A DNA stretch of 64,000 bases from the NCBI RefSeq assembly GCF_002794255.1, contig NZ_PGGW01000005.1:62001-126000 (forward strand), given 5' to 3'. The DNA comes from Streptomyces carminius (GTDB lineage: Bacteria; Actinomycetota; Actinomycetes; Streptomycetales; Streptomycetaceae). Below are positions 8,526-17,769 of the stretch, piece by piece (position 1 is the first letter of the stretch; each line of letters begins with the position of its first letter). A program made the translations under genes and the position numbers. Under the pieces are notes generated by a model that worked only from the letters and a program-made list of their open reading frames with translations, was not told the DNA's origin and searched no databases.

Positions 8526-9317
8526 GTGACCACCGCAGCAGAGGGCGCCACCATCGCCGCACGGGACCGAGCCGATCATGTGCACGGAGCAAACGCCGCG
8601 CCGGGCCGGCCCGGCGCGGCGGACGATTCGGAGACGCCCAAGCCCGGCCGGGCGCTGCCCGGCCGTCCACCGGGAATCCGCGCCGACAGCTCCGGCCTGA
8701 CAGAACGGCAGCGCCGGGTCATCGAGGTCATCCGCGACTCGGTGCAGCGCCGCGGCTACCCGCCGTCGATGCGGGAGATCGGGCAGGCCGTCGGTCTGTC
8801 CTCCACCTCCTCCGTCGCCCACCAGCTGATGGCGCTGGAGCGCAAGGGCTTCCTGCGGCGCGACCCGCACCGGCCGCGCGCGTACGAGGTGCGCGCCTCG
8901 GACGCGCCCACCAGCCAGACCACCGACACCACCGGCAAGCCCGCCGCCTCCTACGTCCCCCTGGTGGGCCGGATCGCGGCCGGCGGCCCGATCCTGGCCG
9001 AGGAGTCCGTCGAGGACGTCTTCCCGCTGCCCCGTCAGCTCGTCGGGGACGGCGAGCTGTTCGTGCTCAAGGTGGTCGGCGACTCGATGGTCGAGGCGGC
9101 GATCTGCGACGGCGACTGGGTGACGGTGCGCCGCCAGCCGGTCGCGGAGAACGGCGACATCGTCGCGGCCATGCTCGACGGCGAGGCGACCGTCAAGCGC
9201 TTCAAGCGCGAGGACGGGCATGTGTGGCTGCTCCCCCACAACTCCGCCTACCAGCCGATCCCCGGTGACGAGGCCACCATCCTGGGCAAGGTCGTCGCGG
9301 TGCTGCGGCGCGTCTGA
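8526..9317 (+). CDS. lexA: SOS regulator LexA, self-cleaving repressor
   Basis: A 263-residue repressor of DNA-damage genes. After a poorly conserved 55-residue N-terminal extension comes the winged HTH (about 57-122), a linker, and the S24 peptidase domain. The autocleavage site is Ala152-Gly153 (RIAAGGP), and the catalytic pair is Ser187 (GDSMVE) and Lys224 (ATVKRF). The GTG at 8526 has GAGAGGGG upstream. An upstream GTG or ATG would place the start in the regulatory region with the SOS box. It is divergent from nrdR. RecA, encoded in the same window at 40.9-42.0 kb, would trigger its cleavage. Confidence 0.96.
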   Translation: MTTAAEGATIAARDRADHVHGANAAPGRPGAADDSETPKPGRALPGRPPGIRADSSGLTERQRRVIEVIRDSVQRRGYPPSMREIGQAVGLSSTSSVAHQLMALERKGFLRRDPHRPRAYEVRASDAPTSQTTDTTGKPAASYVPLVGRIAAGGPILAEESVEDVFPLPRQLVGDGELFVLKVVGDSMVEAAICDGDWVTVRRQPVAENGDIVAAMLDGEATVKRFKREDGHVWLLPHNSAYQPIPGDEATILGKVVAVLRRV

Positions 9318-9334
9318 GACTGCCGGAAGGACGT

Positions 9335-9363
9335 GCCCCGGGACCACTCGCCGGTCCCGGGGC
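9335..9363 (+). terminator. Terminator after lexA
   Basis: An 11-bp perfect stem (gccccgggacc with complement) with a 7-base loop begins 18 bp after the lexA stop, ahead of the convergent dinG-type gene. Confidence 0.7.
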
Positions 9364-9484
9364 CCATCCGTGTCCGCGCAGGGCGTCCCACCGCGCGCCG
9401 CGTCACCCCCGGCAGGAAAGCCGCCGCCCGCCTTCATCGCTCAGCCCCGGCGGCGTCACCCCGCCGCCCCGTCATGCCGCCCCG

Positions 9485-11542
9485 TCACGCCGTCCCGGCG
9501 GCGGCGTCGATGGCGGCCAGCGAGCGGCGCACCTGGTTGCGGTCGGTGGTGTACCAGAAGTCGGGCATCGAGGCCCGCAGAAAGCTTCCGTACCGTGCCC
9601 GGGCCAGCCGCGGATCCAGCACCGCCACCACACCCCGGTCCCCCGTCGCCCGCACCAGCCGGCCCGCCCCCTGTGCCATCAGCAGCGCCGCGTGGGTGGC
9701 CGCGACCGCCATGAAGCCGTTGCCGCCCGCCTCCTCCACCGCCTTCTGCCGGGCACTCATCAGCGGGTCGTCGGGACGCGGGAACGGGATGCGGTCCATC
9801 ACCACCAGCTGGCAGTTCGGCCCGGGTACGTCCACCCCCTGCCACAGCGACAGCGTCCCGAACAGGCAGGTCCGGGCGTCCGCGGCGAACCGGCGGATCA
9901 GCTCGCCCAGCGTCTCCTCGCCCTGCAGCAGGATCGGCACCTCCAGCGTCCCGCGCAGTTCCTCGGCGGCGGCCTGCGCGGCCCGCATCGAGGAGAACAG
10001 TCCCAGGGTGCGCCCGCCCGCGGCCTGGACCAGCTCGCCCAGTTCCTCCAGCATGTCGCCGCGGCTGCCCTCCCGGCCGGGCGGGGCGAGATGCTGGGCG
10101 ACATAGAGGATGCCCTGCCTGCGGTAGTCGAAGGGCGACCCGACGTCCAGCCCCCGCCAGCGGGGAACGGTGTCACCGGTGCCGCCGGTGTCCTCGGTGG
10201 CACCGGCGTCCCCGCTCTCCTCCCGGCCGCTCTCTCCCCCGGTCCCCCCGGCGGCGGAATCCCCGGCCGCGAGGCGCCCCTCCGAGGTCAGCCCCAGCGA
10301 GGCGCCCACCCCGTCGAAGTCCCCTCCGAGCTTGAGGGTGGCGGAGGTCAGGACCACCGCCCGGTCCTCGAACAGCTTCTCCCGCAGCAGCCCGGAGACC
10401 GCCAGCGGGGCGACCCGCAGCGAGGCACCGTAGCGGTCGTGGCGCTCGTACCAGACGACGTCGAACTCCGAGCCCGCCAGGATGCGCTCCGCGACCTGGT
10501 GGACGCTCTCCACGGACGCCAGGGCCTGCTTGCGGACCGCGTCCTCGTCCTGGACGGACCGGTCGCGGGTGTTGCCCAGCGCGGTGATCACAGCCCGGGC
10601 CGCGTCACGCAGTGCCGCCAGGGCGTACCCCAGGTCCTCGGGGATCTCCTCCAGGCGCCCCGGCAGGGCCAGCTCCATCAGCCGCTCGAAACCCTCCGAC
10701 GCGGTCTGGAGGCGGTCGGCGTCCTTCTCGTCGACCAGCTTGGCCGCCCGGCGCACCGCGCGGCTCACCCCGCCCGCGGTCAGCTCGCCGGTGGCCACCC
10801 CGGTGACCCGGGAGACCAGTTCGTGCGCCTCGTCGACGATCAGTACCTCGTGCCCGGGAAGCACCGGCGCGCCCTCGATGGCGTCGATGGCCAGCAGCGC
10901 GTGGTTGGTGACGATCACCTCGGCGAGCTTGGCCCGCTCCCGGGCCGCCTCCGCGAAGCACTCGGCGCCGTAGGCGCACCGGGTGGCCCCCAGGCACTCC
11001 CGGGAGGAGACCGAGACCTGTGCCCAGGCGCGGTCGGAGACGCCCGGGGTGAGGCCGTCGCGGTCGCCGGTGTCGGTCTCGTCCGCCCAGTCCCGCAGCC
11101 GCAGCAGGTCCTTGCCCAGCCGGCTGGTGGGCGCGGCGGCCTCGAAGGGATCGAACAGGCCGTCCTCGTCGTCCTGCGGCACCCCCTCGTGGAGGCGGTG
11201 CAGGCACAGGTAGTTGGAGCGGCCCTTGAGCATGGCGAACTCGGGACGGCGGCGCAGCAGCGGATGCAGGGCGTCGACCGTGCGCGGCAGATCCCGCTCG
11301 ACCAGCTGCCGCTGCAGGGCGAGCGTCGCGGTCGCGATCACGGTGCGCTCGCCGTGCGCCAGGGCGGGCACCAGATAGCCCAGCGACTTGCCGGTGCCGG
11401 TGCCCGCCTGGACCAGCAGGTGGGTGTTGTCGTCGATGGCCTCGGCCACGGCCTCGGCCATGGCGACCTGGCCGGGGCGCTCCGTGCCGCCGACGGCGGT
11501 GACGGCGGCATGGAGGAGATCGGTGAGGGCGAGCTTGGTCAT
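9485..11542 (-). CDS. dinG: DinG-family ATP-dependent DNA helicase
   Basis: A 685-residue superfamily 2 (XPD/DinG-like) helicase. Walker A (GTGTGKS) is near residue 45 and the DEAH box (VDEAHELVS) lies in the first half. Four cysteines between them (one in NYLCLH, then C-L-G, R-C-A-Y and E-C-F) fit the iron-sulfur cluster of XPD/DinG enzymes that unwind structured or damaged DNA. A Gly/Ser/Thr-rich insertion near residues 425-460 is probably a surface loop. It starts at ATG 11542 with the conserved K-L-A-L-T-D-L-L. It is convergent with lexA; I saw no LexA box directly upstream, so SOS control is not shown. Confidence 0.92.
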   Translation of the reverse strand: MTKLALTDLLHAAVTAVGGTERPGQVAMAEAVAEAIDDNTHLLVQAGTGTGKSLGYLVPALAHGERTVIATATLALQRQLVERDLPRTVDALHPLLRRRPEFAMLKGRSNYLCLHRLHEGVPQDDEDGLFDPFEAAAPTSRLGKDLLRLRDWADETDTGDRDGLTPGVSDRAWAQVSVSSRECLGATRCAYGAECFAEAARERAKLAEVIVTNHALLAIDAIEGAPVLPGHEVLIVDEAHELVSRVTGVATGELTAGGVSRAVRRAAKLVDEKDADRLQTASEGFERLMELALPGRLEEIPEDLGYALAALRDAARAVITALGNTRDRSVQDEDAVRKQALASVESVHQVAERILAGSEFDVVWYERHDRYGASLRVAPLAVSGLLREKLFEDRAVVLTSATLKLGGDFDGVGASLGLTSEGRLAAGDSAAGGTGGESGREESGDAGATEDTGGTGDTVPRWRGLDVGSPFDYRRQGILYVAQHLAPPGREGSRGDMLEELGELVQAAGGRTLGLFSSMRAAQAAAEELRGTLEVPILLQGEETLGELIRRFAADARTCLFGTLSLWQGVDVPGPNCQLVVMDRIPFPRPDDPLMSARQKAVEEAGGNGFMAVAATHAALLMAQGAGRLVRATGDRGVVAVLDPRLARARYGSFLRASMPDFWYTTDRNQVRRSLAAIDAAAGTA

Positions 11543-11679
11543 AGGGCTGCCACCTTACGCGGCGGCGCCGACAGCCGTGTCCCGTATCGCCCGGCGCACC
11601 CGGACGGGACCGCGGGCCGGCCGGCGGGCCGTAAGGCGGGATGTCCCGGGGCCGGCTGCGCCACGGTCCGCGGCACGGC

Positions 11680-12363
11680 TCACCGGGCGGTCCGCGGGAC
11701 GTCGCGCGGACTCCGGTCCCGGACCATCAGGGCGGCGCGCTTGCCCGGCAGTTCCACCTCGGCGGCCGGCCGGAAGCCGGCCCCGAGGAAGGCCGCGACG
11801 GACCGGACGTTGCGCAGGTCGGGCTCGGCCACGACGCGCTCGCACCGCGGCCGGTGCGCCAGGACCAGGTCCGCCACCGCGCGCAGCAGGACGGTGCCCA
11901 GGCCGCGCCCCCGGTCCGCCGCACCGCCGATCAGCAGATGCAGACCGGTGTCGTGCGGGCGCACCGCGCAGTACCGGGCCAGCGGGTCCAGGTCGGCCCG
12001 GTAGATCTCCCAGTAGCTCATGGGGACGCCGGAGAGCACCCCCAGGCAGGGCACGCTGCGGCCGTCCCCGCCCAGCTGGGCGCGCAGATGGGCGGCGACG
12101 GCCGCGCCGGGACCGGCCAGCCCCCAGAAGGCCGCCACGGCGGGGTCGTTCATCCAGCCCGTGATCAGCCGCAGATCGCGGTCGGGCCGGACGGGGACCA
12201 GCCGGAAGACCCCGGCGGTCGTACGGGCCGGCCGCCATCCGGCGATGTCGCCGAGCGGACCCGGCCGCGCCGGGGGGACCGCCGGGGCGGCCGGCGGGAC
12301 CGCGCGCGGCGGCGTGCCGGGGGCCGGGCGGCCGGTGGCCACGGCGGTGCGCCCGGCCCGCAT
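11680..12363 (-). CDS. GNAT acetyltransferase linked to siderophore synthesis
   Basis: A 227-residue acetyltransferase of the kind paired with IucA/IucC enzymes (IucB/RhbD-like). It has the N-acyl-transfer region M-N-D-P-A-V-A-A-F-W, the S-Y-W-E-I-Y strand, and the acetyl-CoA loop (RGRGLGTVLLRA). Such enzymes acylate a hydroxylated diamine before condensation with a carboxylate. Its ATG overlaps the stop of the IucA/IucC gene as TGATG, so the two are translationally coupled. The first 40 residues are Pro/Ala-rich and poorly conserved, so the true start could lie further in. I saw no lysine/ornithine monooxygenase or decarboxylase in the window. Confidence 0.85.
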   Translation of the reverse strand: MRAGRTAVATGRPAPGTPPRAVPPAAPAVPPARPGPLGDIAGWRPARTTAGVFRLVPVRPDRDLRLITGWMNDPAVAAFWGLAGPGAAVAAHLRAQLGGDGRSVPCLGVLSGVPMSYWEIYRADLDPLARYCAVRPHDTGLHLLIGGAADRGRGLGTVLLRAVADLVLAHRPRCERVVAEPDLRNVRSVAAFLGAGFRPAAEVELPGKRAALMVRDRSPRDVPRTAR

Positions 12364-14393
12364 CAGGGCCTCACCAGGGGGTTGGCGACGGTCACGTAGA
12401 CGGACTGGGTGTCCACCGGGCCGACCAGTTCGTCCAGGCCGTGCAGCCGGGTGAGGAGGTTGGCCTTGCACCGCAGGGTCGGCGAGTCCAGCAGCAGGGC
12501 GGGCAGCGGCGACCGGCGGCCGCCGCCGGCGGGGCGGTCGGCCGCGGCGAGGAAGTGGCGCAGCGCCGCGAGCAGCGTCCGCTCGTCGGCCAGGTGCTGG
12601 GAGCCGAACGCGCCGATCAGCCCCAGCACGTTGTTGACGCCCAGGTAGTAGGCGAAGCGCTCGTCCACGACCTCGTCGGCGACGAAGGTGTCGCCGGCCT
12701 CCCCGGCGCCCGGCAGCCGCCGCCGCAGCTCCTCGCGGCGGGAGGCCCGGAAGTAGTAGCCCTGGTTGTCGCGGTAGCGCCCGCCCGCCGGCCAGCCGTC
12801 GCCGTCCAGCAGGACCACGGTGTTCTGCTGGTGGGCCTCCAGGGCCACGCCCGCCTCGGCGTCCAGCCACAGCACGGGACGCACCACGGTGTGGAGGTAG
12901 CGCAGGAACCACTCGGCGGCGATGGTGGCGACCGGCCGCCCGGTGCGGGCCGCGAGGGAGACGACGGCGTCGGCGAGCCGGGAGCGCAGCGCGCCGTCCG
13001 GCGCGCCGGGCCACGGCCGCGGTGAGACGAGCCCGGCCAGGCACACCGCCTCCCCGGGGACGCCGCCGGAGGTGAACGGATTGTGGCGGATGACGACGTC
13101 CAGTCCGCCGACGGGCTCCCCCCGTTCGTCGTCGACGGCCAGCCAGGCGGGATCGCGCACGACGTCGAACCCGTACCGGCCGGGAAAGGCGGCGCGCCAG
13201 CGCTCGCCCAGGCCGGTGCGGAGCAGCCGGTGCGCCTCGACGCCCCGGTGCAGCTCCTTGCGGAGGTTCTCCCGGCGGGAGTTGGTGATCCGCAGCCCCA
13301 GTGACAGCTTCAGCATGGCGGGGGTGCCGGGCCGGTGGACGGTGCGCACGGACGAGGTCGGGTACCACCGCCCGCCGTGGGCCCCCAGCTCGTGCAGCAG
13401 CCCCGCCTCCAGCAGCGCGGCGACGGCGGGGCGGTGCCGCAGCTCGCGGGCCTGCCAGGGATGCAGCGGCAGCGGGACGGTGCCCTCCGGCCGCCGCGGC
13501 CCCTGCCCTCCGCCGCCGGCCAGCCGGCCGGCGAGCAGTTCGGCGGGTACGGTCCGGCCGCGCTCGGTCCAGGCGGAGTCGGCGGCCAGGATCCGGCGGT
13601 CGACTGCCATCCAGTGCAGCGGGAAGGAGCCGCGCAGCTCCGGGGACCAGGCCCGCGTCTCGGCGTCGGAGAGTCCCTCGCGGCTCTTGGGCACCGGGTG
13701 CAGGGGGTGGCCCAGGAGCAGGGACTGCTCGCCCTCCAGGAACGGGTCCGTGCCGGGCGGTGGCTCGGGCCGGGCCCGGCGGTCGGCGAGGAAGACGGCG
13801 GTGTGCCGCAGCGAGTCGGCGACCCGGCCGACCAGTTCCACGGTGCCCGCCACCGCGGTGCCCGGCGCCACGGCGCCGCGGTGCGCGGCCTCCCGTGCCA
13901 GCAGGGCGGCCAGCGTCACGGCGTCGAGGGGGACCGTACGGGAGACGCCGGGGGGCATGGCGCCCTCCAGGACGGGCGCGCCGAAGCGGTGCCATCCGGT
14001 GGCGGACCAGTGCCTCACCGGCACCCGCAGCACCAGACCGCAGGAGGCCAGGGCGATACGGAGGACCGTCCCGCCGGACCCGCCGGACCGGCCCGACCAG
14101 CCGGGACCGCCCGGCCGCGGCAGCCCGTTCTCGCGCACCCAGCAGCGCAGCAGGTTCTCGCGGGCCGCGGCGTCGGCGGCCCGCACCGGGTCGGGGTGCT
14201 CCAGCGGGTCGTCGGCGGCCGGGTGCGGCGGTACGGCTGGCCCGGGTGCCGCCGTGCCTGTCCCGTCCCCCGGCGGCGGTACGGCCGGCCCGTCGCCGCG
14301 CTGCTGCTGCCGGGGGACGGGCGGGCCGGGAACCGCGGGCCGTTCCCGTGTCTCCCCCGTCGTCCTCCCGTCCGGGCCGGGGCATGCGTTCAA
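12363..14393 (-). CDS. IucA/IucC-family NRPS-independent siderophore synthetase
   Basis: A 676-residue enzyme that condenses a polyamine or amino alcohol with citrate or a similar acid using ATP. Family landmarks include the nucleotide-binding region (HPWQARELRH, then the P-T-S-S-V-R-T segment), KLSLGLRITNSRRENLRKEL, and E-A-H-Q-Q-N-T near the C-terminus, followed by the FhuF-like domain. The start is uncertain. TTG 14393 has AGGGAGA upstream, while the frame is open to 14486. The first 100 residues are Pro/Gly-rich and atypical. It is coupled to the GNAT gene downstream. I did not find a DmdR-type iron box (TTAGGTTAG-like) in the upstream 270 bp. Confidence 0.85.
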   Translation of the reverse strand: MNACPGPDGRTTGETRERPAVPGPPVPRQQQRGDGPAVPPPGDGTGTAAPGPAVPPHPAADDPLEHPDPVRAADAAARENLLRCWVRENGLPRPGGPGWSGRSGGSGGTVLRIALASCGLVLRVPVRHWSATGWHRFGAPVLEGAMPPGVSRTVPLDAVTLAALLAREAAHRGAVAPGTAVAGTVELVGRVADSLRHTAVFLADRRARPEPPPGTDPFLEGEQSLLLGHPLHPVPKSREGLSDAETRAWSPELRGSFPLHWMAVDRRILAADSAWTERGRTVPAELLAGRLAGGGGQGPRRPEGTVPLPLHPWQARELRHRPAVAALLEAGLLHELGAHGGRWYPTSSVRTVHRPGTPAMLKLSLGLRITNSRRENLRKELHRGVEAHRLLRTGLGERWRAAFPGRYGFDVVRDPAWLAVDDERGEPVGGLDVVIRHNPFTSGGVPGEAVCLAGLVSPRPWPGAPDGALRSRLADAVVSLAARTGRPVATIAAEWFLRYLHTVVRPVLWLDAEAGVALEAHQQNTVVLLDGDGWPAGGRYRDNQGYYFRASRREELRRRLPGAGEAGDTFVADEVVDERFAYYLGVNNVLGLIGAFGSQHLADERTLLAALRHFLAAADRPAGGGRRSPLPALLLDSPTLRCKANLLTRLHGLDELVGPVDTQSVYVTVANPLVRP

Positions 14394-14663
14394 GGAAGTC
14401 TCCCTGGGGTGAAGGCACCGCACCGGTGCGTGGTCGTCCGGTTCCCCGCGGCGCGGCGCGGGGCGCCGCGGCTCTGCCCGTACCAACGACGCCGCTCCTG
14501 CCTGATCACGGTTCCGGCGCGAGATCCCCGCGCCGTCATGGAACCGGAACCGGGGACCCGGCGGCCGCCGTCCACAGCAGCACCGGCATAGTGGGGCCCG
14601 TCCCGCTCTGCGGGATCATGACAAACCAATACGCACAAGCGCTTTTCGGGGGGATTCGCGTCC
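14394..14663. other. Divergent intergenic region, siderophore pair / secreted protease
   Basis: This 270-bp gap must carry promoters for both flanking units. It contains an imperfect hairpin: cggttccggcgc (14509-14520) pairs with gcgcc at 14530-14534 and, across a 5-base bulge, with ggaaccg at 14540-14546. The protease side ends with CTTTTCGGGGGGATT before the start, a G-rich ribosome site. I see no iron box and no open frame worth calling. Confidence 0.45.
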
Positions 14664-15902
14664 ATGTCAGCTGTGAGCAGAAGGCGGTCCGCACTGGCCG
14701 CCGCCGCGGTGGCCGCGGTCCTGGCCACCGCCGCCACCGCGTGCGGTCCGGCGGACGAGGAGGCCGGCGCCCGGCCCGGCGCCTCCGCGCCGGACGAGGG
14801 CGGCACCGAGGTTCCCGGCGTCGAGGTTCCCGGCGTCGACGGCCTGCGGCTGCCGGAGAGGCTGCCCGACGCCCTGAAGGACTTCGACCCCGAGAAGTGG
14901 AAGAACGGGGAGTGGCGGGACTGGGACAGGGACCGCTGGGTCCGGGAGGCCAAGGACTTCGTCAATCCGATCATCGAGGGCCTGTGGGACCCGGACCGGA
15001 TGAAGGACGCCGAGGAGAACGACCGCCGGGTCGACGACTCCGGCATCGGCGACGGCGGCAGCGGCGGCGGCGGCGAGGGCGACGAGGGCGTCACCGACCC
15101 GGAGCCGCAGCCGGTGGCGGCCGAGCCGGTGGCGGCGCCGTACCGGGAGAAAGCCCCGGCCGTGGGCAAGGTGTTCATGGACACCCCCAAGGGCCCCATG
15201 GTCTGCTCCGGCACCGTCGTGCGGGACCCCCGCAGCCCCGGGAAGTCCAATCTCGTCGCCACCGCCGGCCACTGCGTCCACGCCGGGAAGGACGGCGGCT
15301 GGTTCCGCAACATCGTCTTCGTGCCCGCGTACAACGACGGGGCCCTGGATCTCGCCGGGCTGGAGAAGGCGTCCCAGCGCGAGGTCGCGCCGCACGGCGT
15401 GTACTGGGCCACCTGGAGCCAGACCACCGACCACTGGATCGCCGGCGGCGCCGAGACGGGCGGGGCGGGCGCCTCACAGGACTTCGCCGTGCTGCGGGTG
15501 GAGCCCGAGAAGGGCGGCGGCAGGTCGCTGGAGGAGACCGTCGGCACCGCCCTGCCGGTCGACTTCGAGACTCCCTCCACGGCCTCCCTCCCCGCGCTGC
15601 GGGCGTACGGCTACCCCGCCGCGCCGCCCTTCGACGGGCTCACCATGCACACCTGCGAGGACCGGCCGGGACGGCTGACCATCGGTCCCGCGGAGTCCAC
15701 GATGTACCGCATCGGCTGCACCATGACCGGCGGTTCATCCGGCGGCGGCTGGTTCGCCCGGACGTCCTCCGGCGAGCCCGTGCTGGTCTCGGTCACCTCC
15801 ATCGGCACCCTCGACCACACCTGGCTGGCCGGTCCGCGGCTCGGGGACGAGGCCAGGGCCGTCCACGAGGCGGTCAGCGAGAGGCCCGCGGGCCGGAGCT
15901 GA
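14664..15902 (+). CDS. Secreted trypsin-like serine protease, probable lipoprotein
   Basis: A 412-residue exported protein. Residues 1-27 form a signal peptide (three Arg, then a hydrophobic stretch) ending in A-T-A-C, a lipobox-like cysteine at 27, so it is probably membrane-anchored. A long acidic, Gly-rich linker containing the repeat EVPGV-EVPGV follows. The chymotrypsin-fold domain starts at about residue 170: His in TAGHC (near 203), Asp in SQDFAV (near 272), Ser in GGSSGGGW (near 357), with cysteines that can pair. This fits an extracellular protease of the Streptomyces V8/trypsin-like group. ATG 14664 follows a GGGGGG ribosome site. The substrate is unknown. Confidence 0.87.
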   Translation: MSAVSRRRSALAAAAVAAVLATAATACGPADEEAGARPGASAPDEGGTEVPGVEVPGVDGLRLPERLPDALKDFDPEKWKNGEWRDWDRDRWVREAKDFVNPIIEGLWDPDRMKDAEENDRRVDDSGIGDGGSGGGGEGDEGVTDPEPQPVAAEPVAAPYREKAPAVGKVFMDTPKGPMVCSGTVVRDPRSPGKSNLVATAGHCVHAGKDGGWFRNIVFVPAYNDGALDLAGLEKASQREVAPHGVYWATWSQTTDHWIAGGAETGGAGASQDFAVLRVEPEKGGGRSLEETVGTALPVDFETPSTASLPALRAYGYPAAPPFDGLTMHTCEDRPGRLTIGPAESTMYRIGCTMTGGSSGGGWFARTSSGEPVLVSVTSIGTLDHTWLAGPRLGDEARAVHEAVSERPAGRS

Positions 15903-15952
15903 CGGCCGGGGCCACGGGCCGGACGCCGCCTGACACCGCCGAACGGCACTGC

Positions 15953-15995
15953 GCGGGCCCCGCCACCTCCCTCGTCCGGGAGTGACGGGGCCCGC
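15953..15995. terminator. Composite bidirectional hairpin between protease and panD
   Basis: A 10-bp outer stem (gcgggccccg and complement) encloses a smaller ctccc/gggag hairpin. It lies between the convergent protease gene and panD and could end both transcripts. Confidence 0.6.
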
Positions 15996-16043
15996 ACCGT
16001 CCGCGTACGGCCGGCCGAGGCGGGAAAGGCCGCGGGAGGCCGG

Positions 16044-16460
16044 TCAGACCAGCGCCATCGGACTGCGCCGGGTGTCGCCGCCGGGCACCGGCTCGGACGG
16101 GTCGCCGCCCAGGTCCACGATGCGGTTGTCCGCGTCGACGTGGACGACCCGGGGCCGGAAGGCCCGGGCCTCGGCGTCCTCCAGCTGCGCGTAGCTGATG
16201 AGGATGACCAGGTCGCCGGGGTGGACGAGGTGCGCGGCGGCGCCGTTGATCCCTATCACCCCGGAGCCGCGCTTCCCCTCGATGACATAGGTCTCCAGGC
16301 GGGCGCCGTTGGTGATGTCGACGATGTGCACCAGTTCCCCGGGCAGCAGGTCGGCGGCCTCCATGAGGTCCGCGTCGACCGTGACGGACCCCACGTAGTG
16401 GAGGTCCGCCTCGGTGACCGTGGCACGGTGGATCTTCGACTTGAACATGGTACGGAGCAC
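16044..16460 (-). CDS. panD: Aspartate 1-decarboxylase (pyruvoyl enzyme)
   Basis: PanD makes beta-alanine from aspartate for pantothenate and coenzyme A synthesis. The 138-residue proenzyme is cut at Gly24-Ser25 (YVGS) so that Ser25 becomes the pyruvoyl cofactor. The K-I-H-R-A-T start, N-G-A-R-L-E-T-Y and N-G-A-A-A-H-L segments are all present. GTG 16460 (M-L-R-T-M-F-K) has GGGAGGG about 5 bases upstream and matches the start I recall for Streptomyces PanD; an internal ATG lies at 16448. The C-terminal 20 residues are variable. No other pantothenate gene is adjacent. Confidence 0.95.
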   Translation of the reverse strand: MLRTMFKSKIHRATVTEADLHYVGSVTVDADLMEAADLLPGELVHIVDITNGARLETYVIEGKRGSGVIGINGAAAHLVHPGDLVILISYAQLEDAEARAFRPRVVHVDADNRIVDLGGDPSEPVPGGDTRRSPMALV

Positions 16461-16959
16461 GAGGGCCCTCCCGGATATTGGCTCCCTGCCTGCTTTCTCG
16501 CAGGTCAAGTGCGGTTTCCACACCCTACAACGAATCGTGTGCGCGGCAGCTTCCCTGGCTTTCCCCGGCTTTCCCAGGTTTCCCAGGTTTCCCAGGTCGT
16601 CCGCCGCCCGTGCCGCCCGGCGGGCAGTGCCCCGGCCCCCCGCGCGGACGGGACCAGGGTACGCACCGTCCCGGCACGGCCCCACCGGGAGATCCATCAC
16701 CCGGGCCGGGTCCGGCATCCCGCGCACACCCCGTGTCAACCCCCCTGAAGAGGGGGGTGCCCCGGCCTCCCCACCTTCCTTGACACCCACCGGGCACCCC
16801 GCGAGCATTCACATGACCCGCGCAAGGATAAACCTCACCCACTCCCGGAATTCGGCAACAACCGGAACAAACCATGCGCACTTCGGCCGCCAGAGCCGCA
16901 GGGACCTGACCAGAAGCCTGTGGGCGTGCCGGATGGACCACATGAGGGGGGATCACTCC
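16461..16959. other. Intergenic region between panD and a LuxR-type regulator
   Basis: About 500 bp separate these divergent genes. The panD side holds a tandem 9-bp repeat described separately. Near 16739-16756 a ccccc(ctgaa)gaggggg hairpin-like run occurs. The part at 16800-16900 is relatively A-rich (tccggaattcgg, caacaaccggaacaaacc) and probably carries the promoter of the LuxR-type gene. No convincing gene is present. Confidence 0.5.
16551..16597. repeat. Tandem repeat of a 9-10 bp unit (TTTCCCAGG)
   Basis: Five adjacent units read ttccctggc, tttccccggc, tttcccagg, tttcccagg, tttcccagg. The last three are identical and the first two diverged. It lies about 90 bp upstream of panD. A simple slippage-prone repeat is the simplest reading; a binding-site array is possible. 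Confidence 0.8.
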
Positions 16960-17769
16960 ATGGGCAGCCCCACGCGTGCCGCCTGCGTCTGCACCCTGGG
17001 AAGTCCGCGGACTCCCGGCCACGCGCCGGACGAGTTCCCCGGCCGTCACCAGTCGGCCGTCACCCAGTTCTCCGGGGTGACACGCGCGCTGGGGACGGCC
17101 GCCGCCGCCAGAGGAGGTGGCATGGTCCCCGCCTCCGCGGAGCACATCGACGAGGTCTTCACCGCGCTGGCCGCGACCGCCCGCCTCGAACTGCTCGAGG
17201 TGCGGCCCGAGCCGTCCCGCTCCGGCGGGACGACCGCCCCGCGCACCGTACGGCACCGGGTGATCGTCGCCCCCCGGACGGCGTCCGGCACCGCCGCACC
17301 GGCCGGGCGGGACACCGAGACCCGGACCGCGGAACTGCTTCCCGTCCGTATCGCGGTCGGCGACCGGGAGGCGCTGGCCGTGGCCGTCCGGCTGACGGAG
17401 GACACCGGTTTCCTGCTCGCCGACCACCGCTCCGGCGCCGCGGCGGAGGTCGCGGCCCGGTTCCTGGACGACTGGTGGCCCCGCGCCCGTCCCTGCGCCC
17501 CGGACACCGCCGCCGCGGCGAACCGGGCGATAGCCGAGTCCCCGACCGAGGCCGCCGTGATCGCCGGGCTCGCACAGGGCCTCACCGACGAGAGCGTCGC
17601 CCGCCGGGTCGGCGTCACCCCGCGCACCGTACGCCGCCATGTGGCGGCCGTGTCCGCGCGCTTCGGGGTCTCCTCGCGCCTGCAGCTCGGCATCCTGATC
17701 GGCCGGACCGCGGGGAGCGCGGCCACCGCCCCGGCCGGCTGCCCGGAGCCGGCGCCCGGGTGCGGGTAG
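16960..17769 (+). CDS. LuxR-type HTH regulator without receiver domain
   Basis: A 269-residue protein whose only recognisable domain is a C-terminal LuxR/GerE HTH (about residues 190-250: SPTEAAVIAGLAQGLTDESV, then ARRVGVTPRTVRRHVAAV). The middle part (residues 60-170) resembles the variable N-terminal region of orphan Streptomyces LuxR-type regulators and has no phosphoacceptor Asp motif. Two in-frame ATG codons are possible; 16960 has AGGGGGGA 8 bases upstream, while 16942 has none. Target genes cannot be told from the sequence. It is convergent with the response regulator to its right. Confidence 0.78.
   Translation: MGSPTRAACVCTLGSPRTPGHAPDEFPGRHQSAVTQFSGVTRALGTAAAARGGGMVPASAEHIDEVFTALAATARLELLEVRPEPSRSGGTTAPRTVRHRVIVAPRTASGTAAPAGRDTETRTAELLPVRIAVGDREALAVAVRLTEDTGFLLADHRSGAAAEVAARFLDDWWPRARPCAPDTAAAANRAIAESPTEAAVIAGLAQGLTDESVARRVGVTPRTVRRHVAAVSARFGVSSRLQLGILIGRTAGSAATAPAGCPEPAPGCG

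Noticed and set aside
14394..14663. A possible iron box upstream of the siderophore gene
   Set aside because: No sequence close to TTAGGTTAGGCTAACCTAA was found by eye in the gap.
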